The notes under the pieces were generated by a model, which saw only the letters and a program-made list of their open reading frames with translations, was not told the DNA's origin and ran no database searches. A stretch of DNA of 64,000 bases from Flammeovirgaceae bacterium SG7u.111 (GTDB lineage: Bacteria; Bacteroidota; Bacteroidia; Cytophagales; Flammeovirgaceae): assembly GCA_034044135.1 (NCBI GenBank), contig CP139021.1, forward strand, positions 3,859,635-3,923,634. The letters run 5' to 3'. This document shows, piece after piece, positions 9,623 to 18,342 of the stretch (position 1 is its first letter; every line of letters begins with the position of its first letter). Both the position numbers and the translations under genes were made by a program.

Positions 9623-9988
9623 ATGTCTGGATTCAATAAAATTACTCACAACGGAAAAGAAATTGTCTACATAGACTACAGAGGATGCAAGGGTGATGAT
9701 GCATTAATGGAGGTGTTAGTAGCGGCTCAAAAAGGGATAATTGAAGAGAACAAAGAATACTTACAACTCACTGATTTCAGAGATACTTTTGTATCACAGA
9801 CCTATATGAAAAAAGCTAAGGAGGCTGTAAAAGACACCCCGAAGCTAGCCATTAAAAGAGCGGTAGTTGGTATCAATAGCCCAGCAAAAAAAATGCTCTT
9901 GATGGCCTATAACCTCATATTGGGAAGAGACAAAGCTGTAAAGCCGTTTGAAGATATAGAGGATGCTAAAGATTGGCTGACCTCCTAG
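9623..9988 (+). CDS. Small protein, STAS/SpoIIAA-like fold possible
   Basis: Protein of 121 residues, soluble, with no signal peptide. The pattern of an N-terminal strand (KEIVYIDYRG), a helix (ALMEVLVAAQKGI), LQLTDFRDTFV, a second helix, KRAVVGINSPAKKM and a final helix (FEDIEDAKDWL) resembles SpoIIAA/STAS-like proteins that are common as orphans in Bacteroidota. I cannot identify a ligand or a catalytic residue. It is an isolated gene with its own terminator. Confidence 0.6.
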   Translation: MSGFNKITHNGKEIVYIDYRGCKGDDALMEVLVAAQKGIIEENKEYLQLTDFRDTFVSQTYMKKAKEAVKDTPKLAIKRAVVGINSPAKKMLLMAYNLILGRDKAVKPFEDIEDAKDWLTS

Positions 9989-10013
9989 ATGATAGGTTTA
10001 TTTCAAAAAACAA

Positions 10014-10046
10014 CCCTTAGTTTTCGAAAAACCAAGGGCTTTTTTT
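10014..10046 (+). terminator. Rho-independent terminator of the STAS-like gene
   Basis: Hairpin CCCTTaGTTTT...AAAAcCAAGGG (10014-10037) followed by a run of T residues. It sits 26 bases after the stop codon at 9988. Confidence 0.8.
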
Positions 10047-10052
10047 TATTTC

Positions 10053-10628
10053 TTATAATTCGATTTTAGTTCCTAGCACTTTCAAAAAAGCAGCGATCCA
10101 TTTGGGGTGCCCAGGCCATGCTGGCGATGTAACCAATTTCCCGTCCACTACTACATCATCTACGGCTACTTCTTTATATGTGCCACCAGCCATCGGCACT
10201 TCTGGCCCTACTGCTGGGTAACAAGTCAAGGTTTTCCCTTCCACCACTCCTGCCGCTGTCAAAATCTGAATACCGTGGCAAACTGCTGCAATTGGTTTGT
10301 CCTCCTTGGCAAAATGCTGTACCATTTCTATCACCTTGACATTTAGGCGAAGGTACTCCGGTGCACGCCCTCCGGCAATTACTATCGCATCGTATTCCCC
10401 AAATTCCACATCGTCGAATGAATAGTTTAACACGAAGTTATGCCCTCTTTTTTCACTGTAAGTCTGGTCTCCTTCAAAGTCGTGGATGGCAGTAGGTACA
10501 AAGTCTCCTTTCTTTTTTCCTGGGCAGACAGCATGTACATTGTGCCCCACCATCAGGAGCATTTGAAACGGCACCATCGTTTCATAATCTTCAGCATAAT
10601 CGCCTGTAAGCAACAAAATATTCTTCAT
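10053..10628 (-). CDS. DJ-1/PfpI family protein
   Basis: Protein of 191 residues of the DJ-1/PfpI superfamily (class I glutamine-amidotransferase-like fold). The nucleophile elbow [10 protein letters not shown] is visible, with the conserved Cys, preceded by [13 protein letters not shown] and followed by PAVGPEV. The segment [15 protein letters not shown] is typical of the subgroup annotated as protease, deglycase or glyoxalase-like; the real substrate is unknown. The ATG at 10628 gives [16 protein letters not shown], the usual family start; an ATG two codons upstream (10634) is equally possible. The open frame to 10775 runs through a terminator and is not coding. Confidence 0.85.
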   Translation of the reverse strand: MKNILLLTGDYAEDYETMVPFQMLLMVGHNVHAVCPGKKKGDFVPTAIHDFEGDQTYSEKRGHNFVLNYSFDDVEFGEYDAIVIAGGRAPEYLRLNVKVIEMVQHFAKEDKPIAAVCHGIQILTAAGVVEGKTLTCYPAVGPEVPMAGGTYKEVAVDDVVVDGKLVTSPAWPGHPKWIAAFLKVLGTKIEL

Positions 10629-10755
10629 TTTCATTAAAGGTTTAAGGATAGAAAAAAATGATGAAAGGAAGTTTGTTTGAAAAGCCGTAAGACTTGTTAC
10701 TAAATATAACAAACTGAAAGGAATATTGAAAGGAGTAGTTGGGGTAAAAATAAAA

Positions 10756-10782
10756 AAGCCCTTTGGAAATACCAAAGGGCTT
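10756..10782 (-). terminator. Terminator of the DUF2911 gene
   Basis: Perfect 11-bp stem AAGCCCTTTGG / CCAAAGGGCTT with a five-base loop. On the minus strand it is followed by a T-run, ending the DUF2911 transcript 24 bases after its stop codon and before the PfpI-like gene. Confidence 0.85.
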
Positions 10783-10805
10783 CGAAATATGCTAATCTTC
10801 GTCGA

Positions 10806-11411
10806 TTAGTTCAATGTCTTTTTGATGCCTTCTACTATCGCATCAGCTTTTGTATCTACATCAAATGCTATATAATAATCTGCCCAAAGCATTCCGACTT
10901 CCCCTACTTTGTTATCGCCGGCAGAAACATAATACATCAATCTTTCAGTAGGTTCAGGCATTTTAACAGGTTTCACTTTGATAGAAACAGCATCGTCAGC
11001 AGCAAGAGCGGCCTCATCTATTTTCCCATCTTTCATATAAGTAAATACACTATTTCCTTTGCTGTTGATATGCACTACCCAATCTTCATTTTCCATAGGA
11101 GTAATAAACAAGGTATAAGAACCAGCTCTTAAATCTTTGTCTCCAATTTTTACACCAGTGCTAAACGTGACTTTTGTAGCAGCATTGGCACCTGCTCTCC
11201 AAGTGACACCCCATTTCTCAAGCTCTCCGAAAACCTTACGTCCTTTCACTCCAGGTGAAGAATAATCGATGGTAATCTCGGTAAAACCTACAAGCTGAGA
11301 TACACTAGCTGAAGGGCTCGGCATAGGCATTTTAGCCTGAGCATGAGCAGAAAAGGCAAATAAGAAAGATAGTGCTAGCAAACTAAGTGCTTTAAACATG
11401 TTTTTTTTCAT
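10806..11411 (-). CDS. Exported DUF2911 protein
   Basis: Protein of 201 residues with a signal peptide (ALSLLALSFLFAFSAHAQ, cleavage after AQ). DUF2911 features are PSPSASVSQLVGFTEITIDYSSPGVKGR near the start, the WGVTWRAGANAATK motif, LRAGSYTLFITP and the EDWVVHINSKG segment. The family is periplasmic, widespread in Bacteroidota and functionally uncharacterised. An ATG at codon 5 could also serve as start. The gene has its own terminator downstream. Confidence 0.85.
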   Translation of the reverse strand: MKKNMFKALSLLALSFLFAFSAHAQAKMPMPSPSASVSQLVGFTEITIDYSSPGVKGRKVFGELEKWGVTWRAGANAATKVTFSTGVKIGDKDLRAGSYTLFITPMENEDWVVHINSKGNSVFTYMKDGKIDEAALAADDAVSIKVKPVKMPEPTERLMYYVSAGDNKVGEVGMLWADYYIAFDVDTKADAIVEGIKKTLN

Positions 11412-11493
11412 GGTATGAAATTGAGTTTATGTTAAAAAAATATAATGTGATAGAATGTATTACAAAGTCTATAAAAGGAAAAATGTTTCGAGA

Positions 11494-12210
11494 TTATTGA
11501 ACTTCTTCCAGCAAAGGCTTCAAAATTCCCCAAACTGTTTCAGCTACAATCTTCTGCCCTTCTACATTTGGATGGATTCCATCGGGCAAATTCAAATGCG
11601 ACTCACCTCCTACATCCTCGAGAAGAAAAGGGATGAGAGCTATGTTATTTTTCTCTGCAAGGGTTGGATAAATTTGCTGAAACTTTGTACCATAGTCTTC
11701 TCCCATGTTAGGAGGAGCCATCATCCCTGCCAGCACTATTTCCACATCGGGATATTTAGCCTTTGTTATATCAATAATCTTCTGCAAATTCTTTTGAGAT
11801 GATTCGGGGTCAATCCCGCGAAGGGCATCGTTACCACCCAACTCCAACACAAAAATATCCACTGGCTGCTTCAGCACCCATTCTATCCTATTTGTACCAC
11901 CAGCAGTAGTTTCTCCACTCAAACCCGCATTCACCACTTCATACTCCCAACCAAGCTCGTCTATCTTGTTTTGGATAAGTGCTGAAAAAGCTTGGTCAGG
12001 TTCCAGACCGTAACCAGCGGTCAAGCTATTTCCAAAAAACACAATTCTTTTCTTTCCGGCTTCCGAAGCAGATTGCACATCGCTGGCAGATGTCACGCTC
12101 TCTTTAGCCAAAGGTTGTTCAGCTATTGCTTCCCCACTCTCCTTTTTAGAGCTGTTACATGAAAAAAGTCCAAAGAGTAAAAAAGCTAACCACAGGTGAG
12201 TTGTTTTCAT
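11494..12210 (-). CDS. GDSL/SGNH arylesterase (TesA-like lipoprotein)
   Basis: SGNH hydrolase of 238 residues resembling TesA-type acyl-CoA thioesterase I, protease I or arylesterase. Block I is FFGNSLTAGYGL (nucleophile Ser in GNSL, replacing GDSL), block II GLSGETTAGG, block III LELGGNDALRG and block V PDGIHPNVEGQ with catalytic Asp and His. The ATG at 12210 gives a lipoprotein signal ending in LFSC, so the enzyme is anchored in the envelope. It probably hydrolyses esters or thioesters of lipids; the natural substrate is unknown. Confidence 0.88.
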   Translation of the reverse strand: MKTTHLWLAFLLFGLFSCNSSKKESGEAIAEQPLAKESVTSASDVQSASEAGKKRIVFFGNSLTAGYGLEPDQAFSALIQNKIDELGWEYEVVNAGLSGETTAGGTNRIEWVLKQPVDIFVLELGGNDALRGIDPESSQKNLQKIIDITKAKYPDVEIVLAGMMAPPNMGEDYGTKFQQIYPTLAEKNNIALIPFLLEDVGGESHLNLPDGIHPNVEGQKIVAETVWGILKPLLEEVQ

Positions 12211-12339
12211 AATTCCTATATCTATTCGTTTGTTTTTTGCTAATGAAATTGATACCACTTCAAATAAAGAGGTGAGTAAAAACTGTTTCATAAAGCTTAT
12301 TTAACTTCCTAAACCACTTTTTTCGATCTTGTGTTCGGT

Positions 12340-13254
12340 TTAGTTCGAATCATTTTTACCAAAAGAAGGATCGAACTTTACCTCGCCCAGTTGTTTCCCC
12401 CCTTTTATACCAAAATCCAACGTCCTGATTGGGAACGGTATGGTGATTTCATTTGCATCATAGGCTTTTTTGATGGCAATTACCACCAAGCTTCTCGCCT
12501 CCAAAAACTGGGTTTGATCATTGGTAGGCAGCCACAAAAACAACTCGAAAGTGATAGAACTATCATCAAAACTTCGAAAGCTCAAAAGTGGAGGAAGAGT
12601 GCTGTCTAACCCATTGATGTCCTTCACTGCATTTAATGTTATCTCTTTCACTCGCTCCAAGTCTTCTCCGTAGGATACCCCTACTTCTAGGTGCAGGCGC
12701 CTTTTCTGGCTAAGGCTATAATTGGTAAGAGGGCTTTCTATTATCTGCTTTGATGGCACCAAAATATCTTCCCCTGTGAAGGTTCTCAGGTGCACCACCC
12801 TAAGGTCAATTGCCTGAACCACCCCTGTTTCACCATTGGTAGAAATTAGGTCTCCTATGCTCAACGGCCGCTGGGCAGCAATGATGATCCCAGAAATAAT
12901 ATTGGCAGCAATGCTTTGGAAAGCGAAACTCAAACCCAAACCAATGATACCTGCACCAGCTAGCAATTGCGTGACTGTTTGGTCTAGATCTAGTGTATTG
13001 AGGGCAATAAAGAGCCCTTCGAACAATACAAAATAATAGACCGCCAGAGACAGGACGCCAAGAATAGTGTGATTGGTTATGACTTTTGAGAGCAATTTGA
13101 ATGTCAGATTTTTAGCCAGCTTAGCCAGTCTAAAAAATATAAACATCACGACGCCTGCTAAGATCATATCTGGCAGCATTTCTATCAACGTTTCCGCCCA
13201 GGTCATCAGCTTTTTCTTAAGCAACCCTATTCCATCAATAAATCCTTCTTCCAT
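12340..13254 (-). CDS. MscS family mechanosensitive ion channel
   Basis: Small-conductance mechanosensitive channel of 304 residues in the inner membrane, which releases solutes on hypo-osmotic shock. There are three hydrophobic segments. The pore-lining TM3 is GAGIIGLGLSFAFQSIAANI, with the Gly/Ala packing pattern of the family, followed by the beta-domain QRPLSIGDLISTNGETG, VVHLRTFTGEDILVPSKQI and a C-terminal alpha/beta domain. Its size is close to E. coli MscS (286 residues). It is a single gene, convergent with nothing and upstream of the GDSL gene on the same strand. Confidence 0.9.
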   Translation of the reverse strand: MEEGFIDGIGLLKKKLMTWAETLIEMLPDMILAGVVMFIFFRLAKLAKNLTFKLLSKVITNHTILGVLSLAVYYFVLFEGLFIALNTLDLDQTVTQLLAGAGIIGLGLSFAFQSIAANIISGIIIAAQRPLSIGDLISTNGETGVVQAIDLRVVHLRTFTGEDILVPSKQIIESPLTNYSLSQKRRLHLEVGVSYGEDLERVKEITLNAVKDINGLDSTLPPLLSFRSFDDSSITFELFLWLPTNDQTQFLEARSLVVIAIKKAYDANEITIPFPIRTLDFGIKGGKQLGEVKFDPSFGKNDSN

Positions 13255-13469
13255 TTATACTAGATGTTTCAATTAGATTCAATGTTCACAAATATTCTTG
13301 CCTGCGTATTTCTTTCTGCGAAAGATAGACAACTAGCATATAATACTAAAAGTTATATGCCTATTATTTTCCAGCAAGTTTTATGAAACAATAAATTCAT
13401 CACAAATAAGTACCTTACTCAACTTTCAGCTTTACTTTTGGGGCATTACATCAACAAAAACCACATTAT

Positions 13470-14510
13470 ATGACCAAAAATACCTTAATATCAATTCTTG
13501 GGTTAGCCCTCCTCGTTCTAGGGTTTACAAGCTGCGATAAACAAACAGAAAAAAACGAGGTAACTGAACCCGCTATCACCACCATTGCCTTTGGCTCTTG
13601 CAACGAACACAGACGAGACCAAGCCATGTGGAAATCGGTACTTAACCAACAGCCCCAAGCTTGGGTCTGGTTGGGCGACAATGTCTATGGCGATACTGAA
13701 GACATGAGCTTATTGAAAGAAAAGTACGATACCCAAAAGGCAAACCCTGACTACACCAAACTGAGAGAAAACACCAAGGTGTTCGGCATTTGGGACGACC
13801 ACGACTACGGCGTGAACGATGGTGGAAAAGAGTACCCAATGAAGAAAGAAAGCCGAGACCTCATGTTTGAGTTTTTGGATATATCCAGCACCGATCCCGT
13901 TTGGAACAGAGAAGGCGCCTATAATTCTTACCTTATAGGCGAAGGAGATAAAAAAGTGAAAATCATCTTATTGGATGCCCGATACTTCAGAGATACCTTA
14001 ACGCCCTCTCCCGATCCTGAACTCCGCTACCAACCCCGAGAAACGGGAACTATACTAGGCGAAGAACAATGGGCATGGCTGGAAAAGGAATTTGAGAAAA
14101 ACGAGGCGGCTATCCATTTGGTAGGCAGCGGCATTCAAATAATTCCCGACCAACACGGCTGGGAAAAATGGGGGAACTTCCCCCACGAAAGGCAACGCTT
14201 ATTCGATCTTATCCAACAAACCAAACCCAATGGGGCTATCTTGCTCAGTGGGGACAGGCACATTGCCGAGGTCTCTAAAGTTGAGCTGGAAGACTTGGGC
14301 TATCCACTATACGAAATAACTGCAAGCGGGCTTACCCATACTTGGGGCGAAGCTGGGGAAGAATATAATCCTCACCGAGAAGGCGAACTTATAATAAAGA
14401 AAAACTTTGGGCTACTGAACATCTACTGGGAGGAAAACCCGCTAAAAGTAGAAGTGGAGATAAGAGGACTAGCCGATTCCTTGTACCAACAAAATATTTT
14501 TTATTATTAA
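13470..14510 (+). CDS. PhoD-like metallophosphatase, lipoprotein
   Basis: Protein of 346 residues with a lipoprotein signal (LALLVLGFTSC, Cys22). The phosphoesterase motifs are IAFGSCNEHRR, WVWLGDNVYGDTE, VFGIWDDHDYGVNDGG, LLDARYFRD and LLSGDRHIAEVS, matching alkaline phosphatase D-type enzymes with a binuclear metal centre. It lacks the large PhoD N-terminal domain and is shorter than Bacillus PhoD. It probably releases phosphate from extracellular phosphodiesters or monoesters. It is followed by a clear terminator. Confidence 0.88.
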   Translation: MTKNTLISILGLALLVLGFTSCDKQTEKNEVTEPAITTIAFGSCNEHRRDQAMWKSVLNQQPQAWVWLGDNVYGDTEDMSLLKEKYDTQKANPDYTKLRENTKVFGIWDDHDYGVNDGGKEYPMKKESRDLMFEFLDISSTDPVWNREGAYNSYLIGEGDKKVKIILLDARYFRDTLTPSPDPELRYQPRETGTILGEEQWAWLEKEFEKNEAAIHLVGSGIQIIPDQHGWEKWGNFPHERQRLFDLIQQTKPNGAILLSGDRHIAEVSKVELEDLGYPLYEITASGLTHTWGEAGEEYNPHREGELIIKKNFGLLNIYWEENPLKVEVEIRGLADSLYQQNIFYY

Positions 14511-14551
14511 CGGCTATAGTACTTAGGTAAAATTCTGTAATATTTTGATTT

Positions 14552-14594
14552 AAAACGTTTATCTGTTTATATTGAGCAGGTAAACGTTTTTTTA
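14552..14594 (+). terminator. Terminator after the PhoD-like gene
   Basis: Ten-base perfect arms AAAACGTTTA (14552-14561) and TAAACGTTTT (14581-14590), with extra CTG/CAG pairing inside and a T-run after. Confidence 0.8.
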
Positions 14595-14621
14595 TTCTTT
14601 GGAAATACAAAAAATGCTCTA

Positions 14622-15620
14622 ATGGGAAAGAACATAGTAGTTTGTTACGATGGAACAGGCAATGAATATGGAAAGAACAACACCAATGTGGTAAAAACAT
14701 TTGAATCGATTATCCGAGACAAGGAGCAAATTGGTTTTTACGATCCTGGCGTGGGTACTTTTAGCGTGCTAGGCAGAAACTTGGGCAAAAAAGTAGGTAT
14801 AATACTGGGTCAGGCATTTGGCTCAGGCTTGCAACAAAACATTGAAGATGGCTACGAATACCTCATGAACCGATACGAGCCAGGGGACAAACTTTATATC
14901 TTCGGTTTTAGCCGAGGGGCTTTTACCGCTAGGGCTTTGGCAGGTATGCTCCACAAATTCGGTTTGTTGCAGAAAGGCAGCAAAAACCTAATCCCCTATG
15001 TTTCCAAAATGTACAACGAGAAAAGGTTTGGCGTTGCCAATGATTTCAAAAAAGGATTTTGCAATGAATGCAAGCCCCACTTTGTAGGCGTATGGGATAC
15101 TGTTGGCTCTCTAGGATCTATCCACAGCAAAACCTTTTACGACGCCAAGCTCAATCCTGACGTAACCTACGGCTATCATGCCATTTCCATAGACGAAAAG
15201 CGTTCGAAATTCCCTGTTAGCCTTTGGGATGAGCTTGCTCGCGAGCAAGCCTACCAAACTATAGAACAAGCATGGTTTGCTGGCGTACACTCCGATGTGG
15301 GCGGTTGGTATACCGAAACCGGTCTTTCCGACATAGCCTTGGGCTGGATGATGGACAAAGCACAAGCGGCTGGGCTTAAGCTCAAAGATGGTTGGGAGAA
15401 AAAGCTGAAGCAAGACTGCCACTGCAAATCACACGAATCGAGGGAAGGATTTTGGAAAGTATGGAAAGCAGTGATGAGGCAAATCCCCGAAAACTCCCTC
15501 ATACACAAAAGCGTGGTGGACCGCATGAACAAAAATCCAGCTTACCGACCTATCCTACCCGCCAACTTCGAGGTAGTAAGCAACCCAACCTATGATAACA
15601 TTCAGGCTCCGGGGGTTTGA
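14622..15620 (+). CDS. DUF2235 alpha/beta hydrolase
   Basis: Protein of 332 residues without a signal peptide. It starts with NIVVCYDGTGNEYGKNNTNV, contains the nucleophile elbow YIFGFSRGAFTAR (Ser in GxSxG), HFVGVWDTVGSLG (candidate Asp) and WFAGVHSDVGGWY (candidate His). This arrangement is DUF2235, the family that includes Tle1-type type VI secretion phospholipases. No secretion genes are nearby, so an effector role is unsupported; a cytoplasmic esterase is as likely. The PIN-like gene follows after 16 bases. Confidence 0.85.
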   Translation: MGKNIVVCYDGTGNEYGKNNTNVVKTFESIIRDKEQIGFYDPGVGTFSVLGRNLGKKVGIILGQAFGSGLQQNIEDGYEYLMNRYEPGDKLYIFGFSRGAFTARALAGMLHKFGLLQKGSKNLIPYVSKMYNEKRFGVANDFKKGFCNECKPHFVGVWDTVGSLGSIHSKTFYDAKLNPDVTYGYHAISIDEKRSKFPVSLWDELAREQAYQTIEQAWFAGVHSDVGGWYTETGLSDIALGWMMDKAQAAGLKLKDGWEKKLKQDCHCKSHESREGFWKVWKAVMRQIPENSLIHKSVVDRMNKNPAYRPILPANFEVVSNPTYDNIQAPGV

Positions 15621-15636
15621 TTTGAATAGCTAAAAA

Positions 15637-16749
15637 ATGAAACCAAAAATTATTATTGATACTAGCATTCTCAGAAAACATAAAACACTAAAGACTGATG
15701 CGATTTTACTATTAGCAGAATTATCAAAGCGTGAGTTTATAGAATTTATCATTCCTGAAATAGTTAGAATTGAGTTCTTATCACAACTCCAAGCTGAATT
15801 AGAAGAAGAGTATGACAAGATAATTAGCCATTTAAAGGCATTAACTCGAAAGTCTTTACTAAAAAACAACTCAATAACCTCTGATATTGAAAAATACAAA
15901 GCATTAAAAAATGAAGAGTTAAAGTTAATAGAAAGTAAATGGAGGAGCTTTCGCCGTAATAGCAATCTATCATATGAGAGTTATTATAGTGGCTTTCTTA
16001 TTTCGAGAGTATTTAATGATTATACTAAAGGTAACCCACCGTTTTCGTCAAAAAAAAATAGAAAAGATATTCCAGATGCATTTATCTACCATAATATAAA
16101 ATCAATCGATGGTAATAAATATTTCCTATGCAATGATCAAAATTTATCTAATGCTGTTATAACAATTAAAAACACTAAAGTTCTTGATTCTATAGATAAA
16201 TTATTTGAAGAAGAAGAATTAAAAGCTATAATTTCCAAGTTAGAAAGTTTAGGAAACGTCAAAAGCACTATTGATCTTCTGATAAAACATGAGAAAGAAG
16301 TCAAGTCTATAATTGAATTTCATTTGTTATCTTCAGTACCTTTTGAGTTACATAAGAGGTCTGGAAAAGCACCTGACCTTTTAACAAAAATCTCAACAAT
16401 AGAAGAACCTGAAATCCACTACTCGAAGGCAAGGTTATATGAAGATGGAAGTATTTTTATTCCCTTTGAATTAAAAATAGATTGTGTACTTGAGGAGGAA
16501 ATATCTATTGACAAATTTGAATCAATAAAAAGCAGTCCTTTTTTTTATCTAATTACAAATTACATTGAATTTATAGAGTTCGAAGACAAAGTCATTCAAC
16601 AAGATACATTTAGTGGAACTATTACTTCTTCACTAAAGATAAAAAAAGAGAATTCTTTCGATAGTATTAAAGAAAGTATTGATATTCTAGATTTTACTAG
16701 CGATTGGCTTGTTTCTAAATCTTTAAATAAATTAGCAGATGATATGTAA
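15637..16749 (+). CDS. PIN-like domain protein (DUF4935 type)
   Basis: Protein of 370 residues. The N-terminal half has PIN ribonuclease features: IIIDTSIL with the first acidic residue at the end of strand 1, IPEIVRIEFLSQL with the conserved Glu, KDIPDAFIYH and LCNDQNLSNAV with the remaining acids. The C-terminal part (from about residue 190) has no recognisable domain. This architecture matches DUF4935 PIN proteins, which may cleave RNA and are often found in accessory regions. No antitoxin gene is adjacent. The gene is markedly AT-rich compared with the DUF2235 gene 16 bases upstream, suggesting insertion. Confidence 0.65.
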   Translation: MKPKIIIDTSILRKHKTLKTDAILLLAELSKREFIEFIIPEIVRIEFLSQLQAELEEEYDKIISHLKALTRKSLLKNNSITSDIEKYKALKNEELKLIESKWRSFRRNSNLSYESYYSGFLISRVFNDYTKGNPPFSSKKNRKDIPDAFIYHNIKSIDGNKYFLCNDQNLSNAVITIKNTKVLDSIDKLFEEEELKAIISKLESLGNVKSTIDLLIKHEKEVKSIIEFHLLSSVPFELHKRSGKAPDLLTKISTIEEPEIHYSKARLYEDGSIFIPFELKIDCVLEEEISIDKFESIKSSPFFYLITNYIEFIEFEDKVIQQDTFSGTITSSLKIKKENSFDSIKESIDILDFTSDWLVSKSLNKLADDM

Positions 16750-16855
16750 TTGTTATTAACCCTCACAATCACACTTCGCCCTTGACTTCTAAACTCGATA
16801 TTCGTTAATCCTTGTTCGTGCATCATTTTCAGAAATATAATCAACCTCACTCCCA

Positions 16856-17113
16856 TTGAACACTACAGATTGGACAGGATTTATCGGCGTATTTCAAATC
16901 CTTTTGGCATATATCCTGAATGTGACTGGGAAGATTGGAAAGGATGATGTCGCTTTTATGGTGTTGAACCTGACAGGGGCAGGCATGGCTTGCCTCGCTT
17001 CCATCCTGATGGACTATTGGCCCTTTATTTTATTGGAAGGTGTATGGGCACTTGTATCTCTTATCTCATTGATAAAACATATAAGCAACCAAAGCACCGA
17101 CAGTACGAAATGA
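16856..17113 (+). CDS. Small membrane protein, CBU_0592-like
   Basis: Protein of 85 residues with three hydrophobic segments (FIGVFQILLAYILNV, AFMVLNLTGAGMACLASIL, FILLEGVWALVSLISLI). The LNLTGAGM and EGVWALVS patterns fit the CBU_0592-type small integral membrane proteins, whose role is unknown. The start is TTG at 16856; no ATG gives a complete protein. No partner gene is evident. Confidence 0.6.
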   Translation: MNTTDWTGFIGVFQILLAYILNVTGKIGKDDVAFMVLNLTGAGMACLASILMDYWPFILLEGVWALVSLISLIKHISNQSTDSTK

Positions 17114-17237
17114 TTATTAGGAGGTGGTCGCATTAAAAACAATTTCAATCAAGCATTTTGTTTTATCTCGGCAGGAGTATTTAAACTTGCAGCAGAATAG
17201 TTTAGTTCAACAACCATTTCATTCAGACTAAGGCAAA

Positions 17238-18269
17238 ATGAATCTTTCAAAAAACATATTATACATTTTTATTTTTTTCATATTGACAGCTTGCGGAAGC
17301 GAATCGGGCAGGCAGAACAGTACCATTCGTTTTTTCCAACGTGCCAAACTACACTTGGAAAAAGATGAATACAACGATGCCATCCGCTTTCTGGACCAAG
17401 CCATTCAAGAAGACAGCAACTTTGTAGATGCATACAACAATCGAGGGATTGCCTGGTTTGGCCTGAACGATTACATCCGTGCAGTGGAAGATTACAATAG
17501 TGCCATTAAAATTGATAGTGCTTTTGGAAATGCATATTACAACCGAGCCAATGCTTGGTTTGAACTTGGGGCATTTGAAAAAGCTTTGGAAGACCTAAAC
17601 CAAGCAGTCGTCATTTTACCCGATTCGGTGGATGTATATACGAACCGAGGTACGGTTTATCAAAAGCTAGGTCAGTTTGACGAAGCAATTGCCGACTTTG
17701 ACAAAGTGATAGAGCTTAACCCCGAAGACGTCACTGCCTACCTTAACAAAGGCTCTATTTATTTTTTCTTTAAAAAGTACGACGAAGCGGAAAGTCTTTT
17801 CAAAAAGTCGCTGGAAATGGGTGAAAACTCAGATTTTGCCTACAACAACCTAGGCTTGCTCATGGCGGAAAAAGGGGATTATGAAACTGCTCTCGATTAT
17901 TTAGAAAAAGCCCTAAAAATAAAACCCGCTGCTCCGTATTACCTCAACAATCGAGGCTTTGTAAAACTAATGCTCGGTCAGCTAGAAGCAGGGCAAGAAG
18001 ATATTAAAAACTCTTTTTTCTACGACCCAAACAACGCGATGGCTTTTAGAAACCTTGGGATTTACCAATACAAATCGGGCGATAGCACTGCTATTAGCAC
18101 TCTCCAAAAAGCCTTGGAGAAAAATCCTGCCATGGATGATATTCACTTTTACTTGGGCAATGCTTATTTCACCTTTGGCGATAAAACAAAGGCTTGCCAA
18201 GAATGGGAATTTTCCATTGAAAAAGGGGAAAAAGAAACGATAGAAGACTTCGAGAAGAATTGTAAGTAA
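17238..18269 (+). CDS. TPR lipoprotein
   Basis: Protein of 343 residues with a lipoprotein signal (ILTAC, Cys19) followed by about eight tandem tetratricopeptide repeats, visible as periodic AYNNRGIAWFGLNDY, AYYNRANAWFELGAF, VYTNRGTVYQKLGQF, AYLNKGSIYFFFKKY and so on. The repeats form a protein-binding superhelix on the periplasmic or outer-membrane side. Such proteins act as assembly or scaffolding factors; no specific partner can be named. Confidence 0.88.
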   Translation: MNLSKNILYIFIFFILTACGSESGRQNSTIRFFQRAKLHLEKDEYNDAIRFLDQAIQEDSNFVDAYNNRGIAWFGLNDYIRAVEDYNSAIKIDSAFGNAYYNRANAWFELGAFEKALEDLNQAVVILPDSVDVYTNRGTVYQKLGQFDEAIADFDKVIELNPEDVTAYLNKGSIYFFFKKYDEAESLFKKSLEMGENSDFAYNNLGLLMAEKGDYETALDYLEKALKIKPAAPYYLNNRGFVKLMLGQLEAGQEDIKNSFFYDPNNAMAFRNLGIYQYKSGDSTAISTLQKALEKNPAMDDIHFYLGNAYFTFGDKTKACQEWEFSIEKGEKETIEDFEKNCK

Positions 18270-18342
18270 AAATAAAAAGGGTTTCGAGTGCATGTTGCTG
18301 GCTTGGGAACTTAAGAATCTAGCACTTTTTCTTTTTGAGTCC

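Noticed and set aside
14622-15620. Type VI secretion effector call for the DUF2235 gene
   Set aside because: The fold fits, but no VgrG, Hcp, PAAR or immunity gene is nearby.
15637-16749. Toxin-antitoxin call for the PIN-like gene
   Set aside because: No small antitoxin gene upstream; the upstream gene is a 332-residue hydrolase and the PIN protein is far larger than VapC.
16596-16856. Minus-strand frame of 86 codons over the end of the PIN-like gene
   Set aside because: It overlaps a strong gene in antisense and shows no motif.
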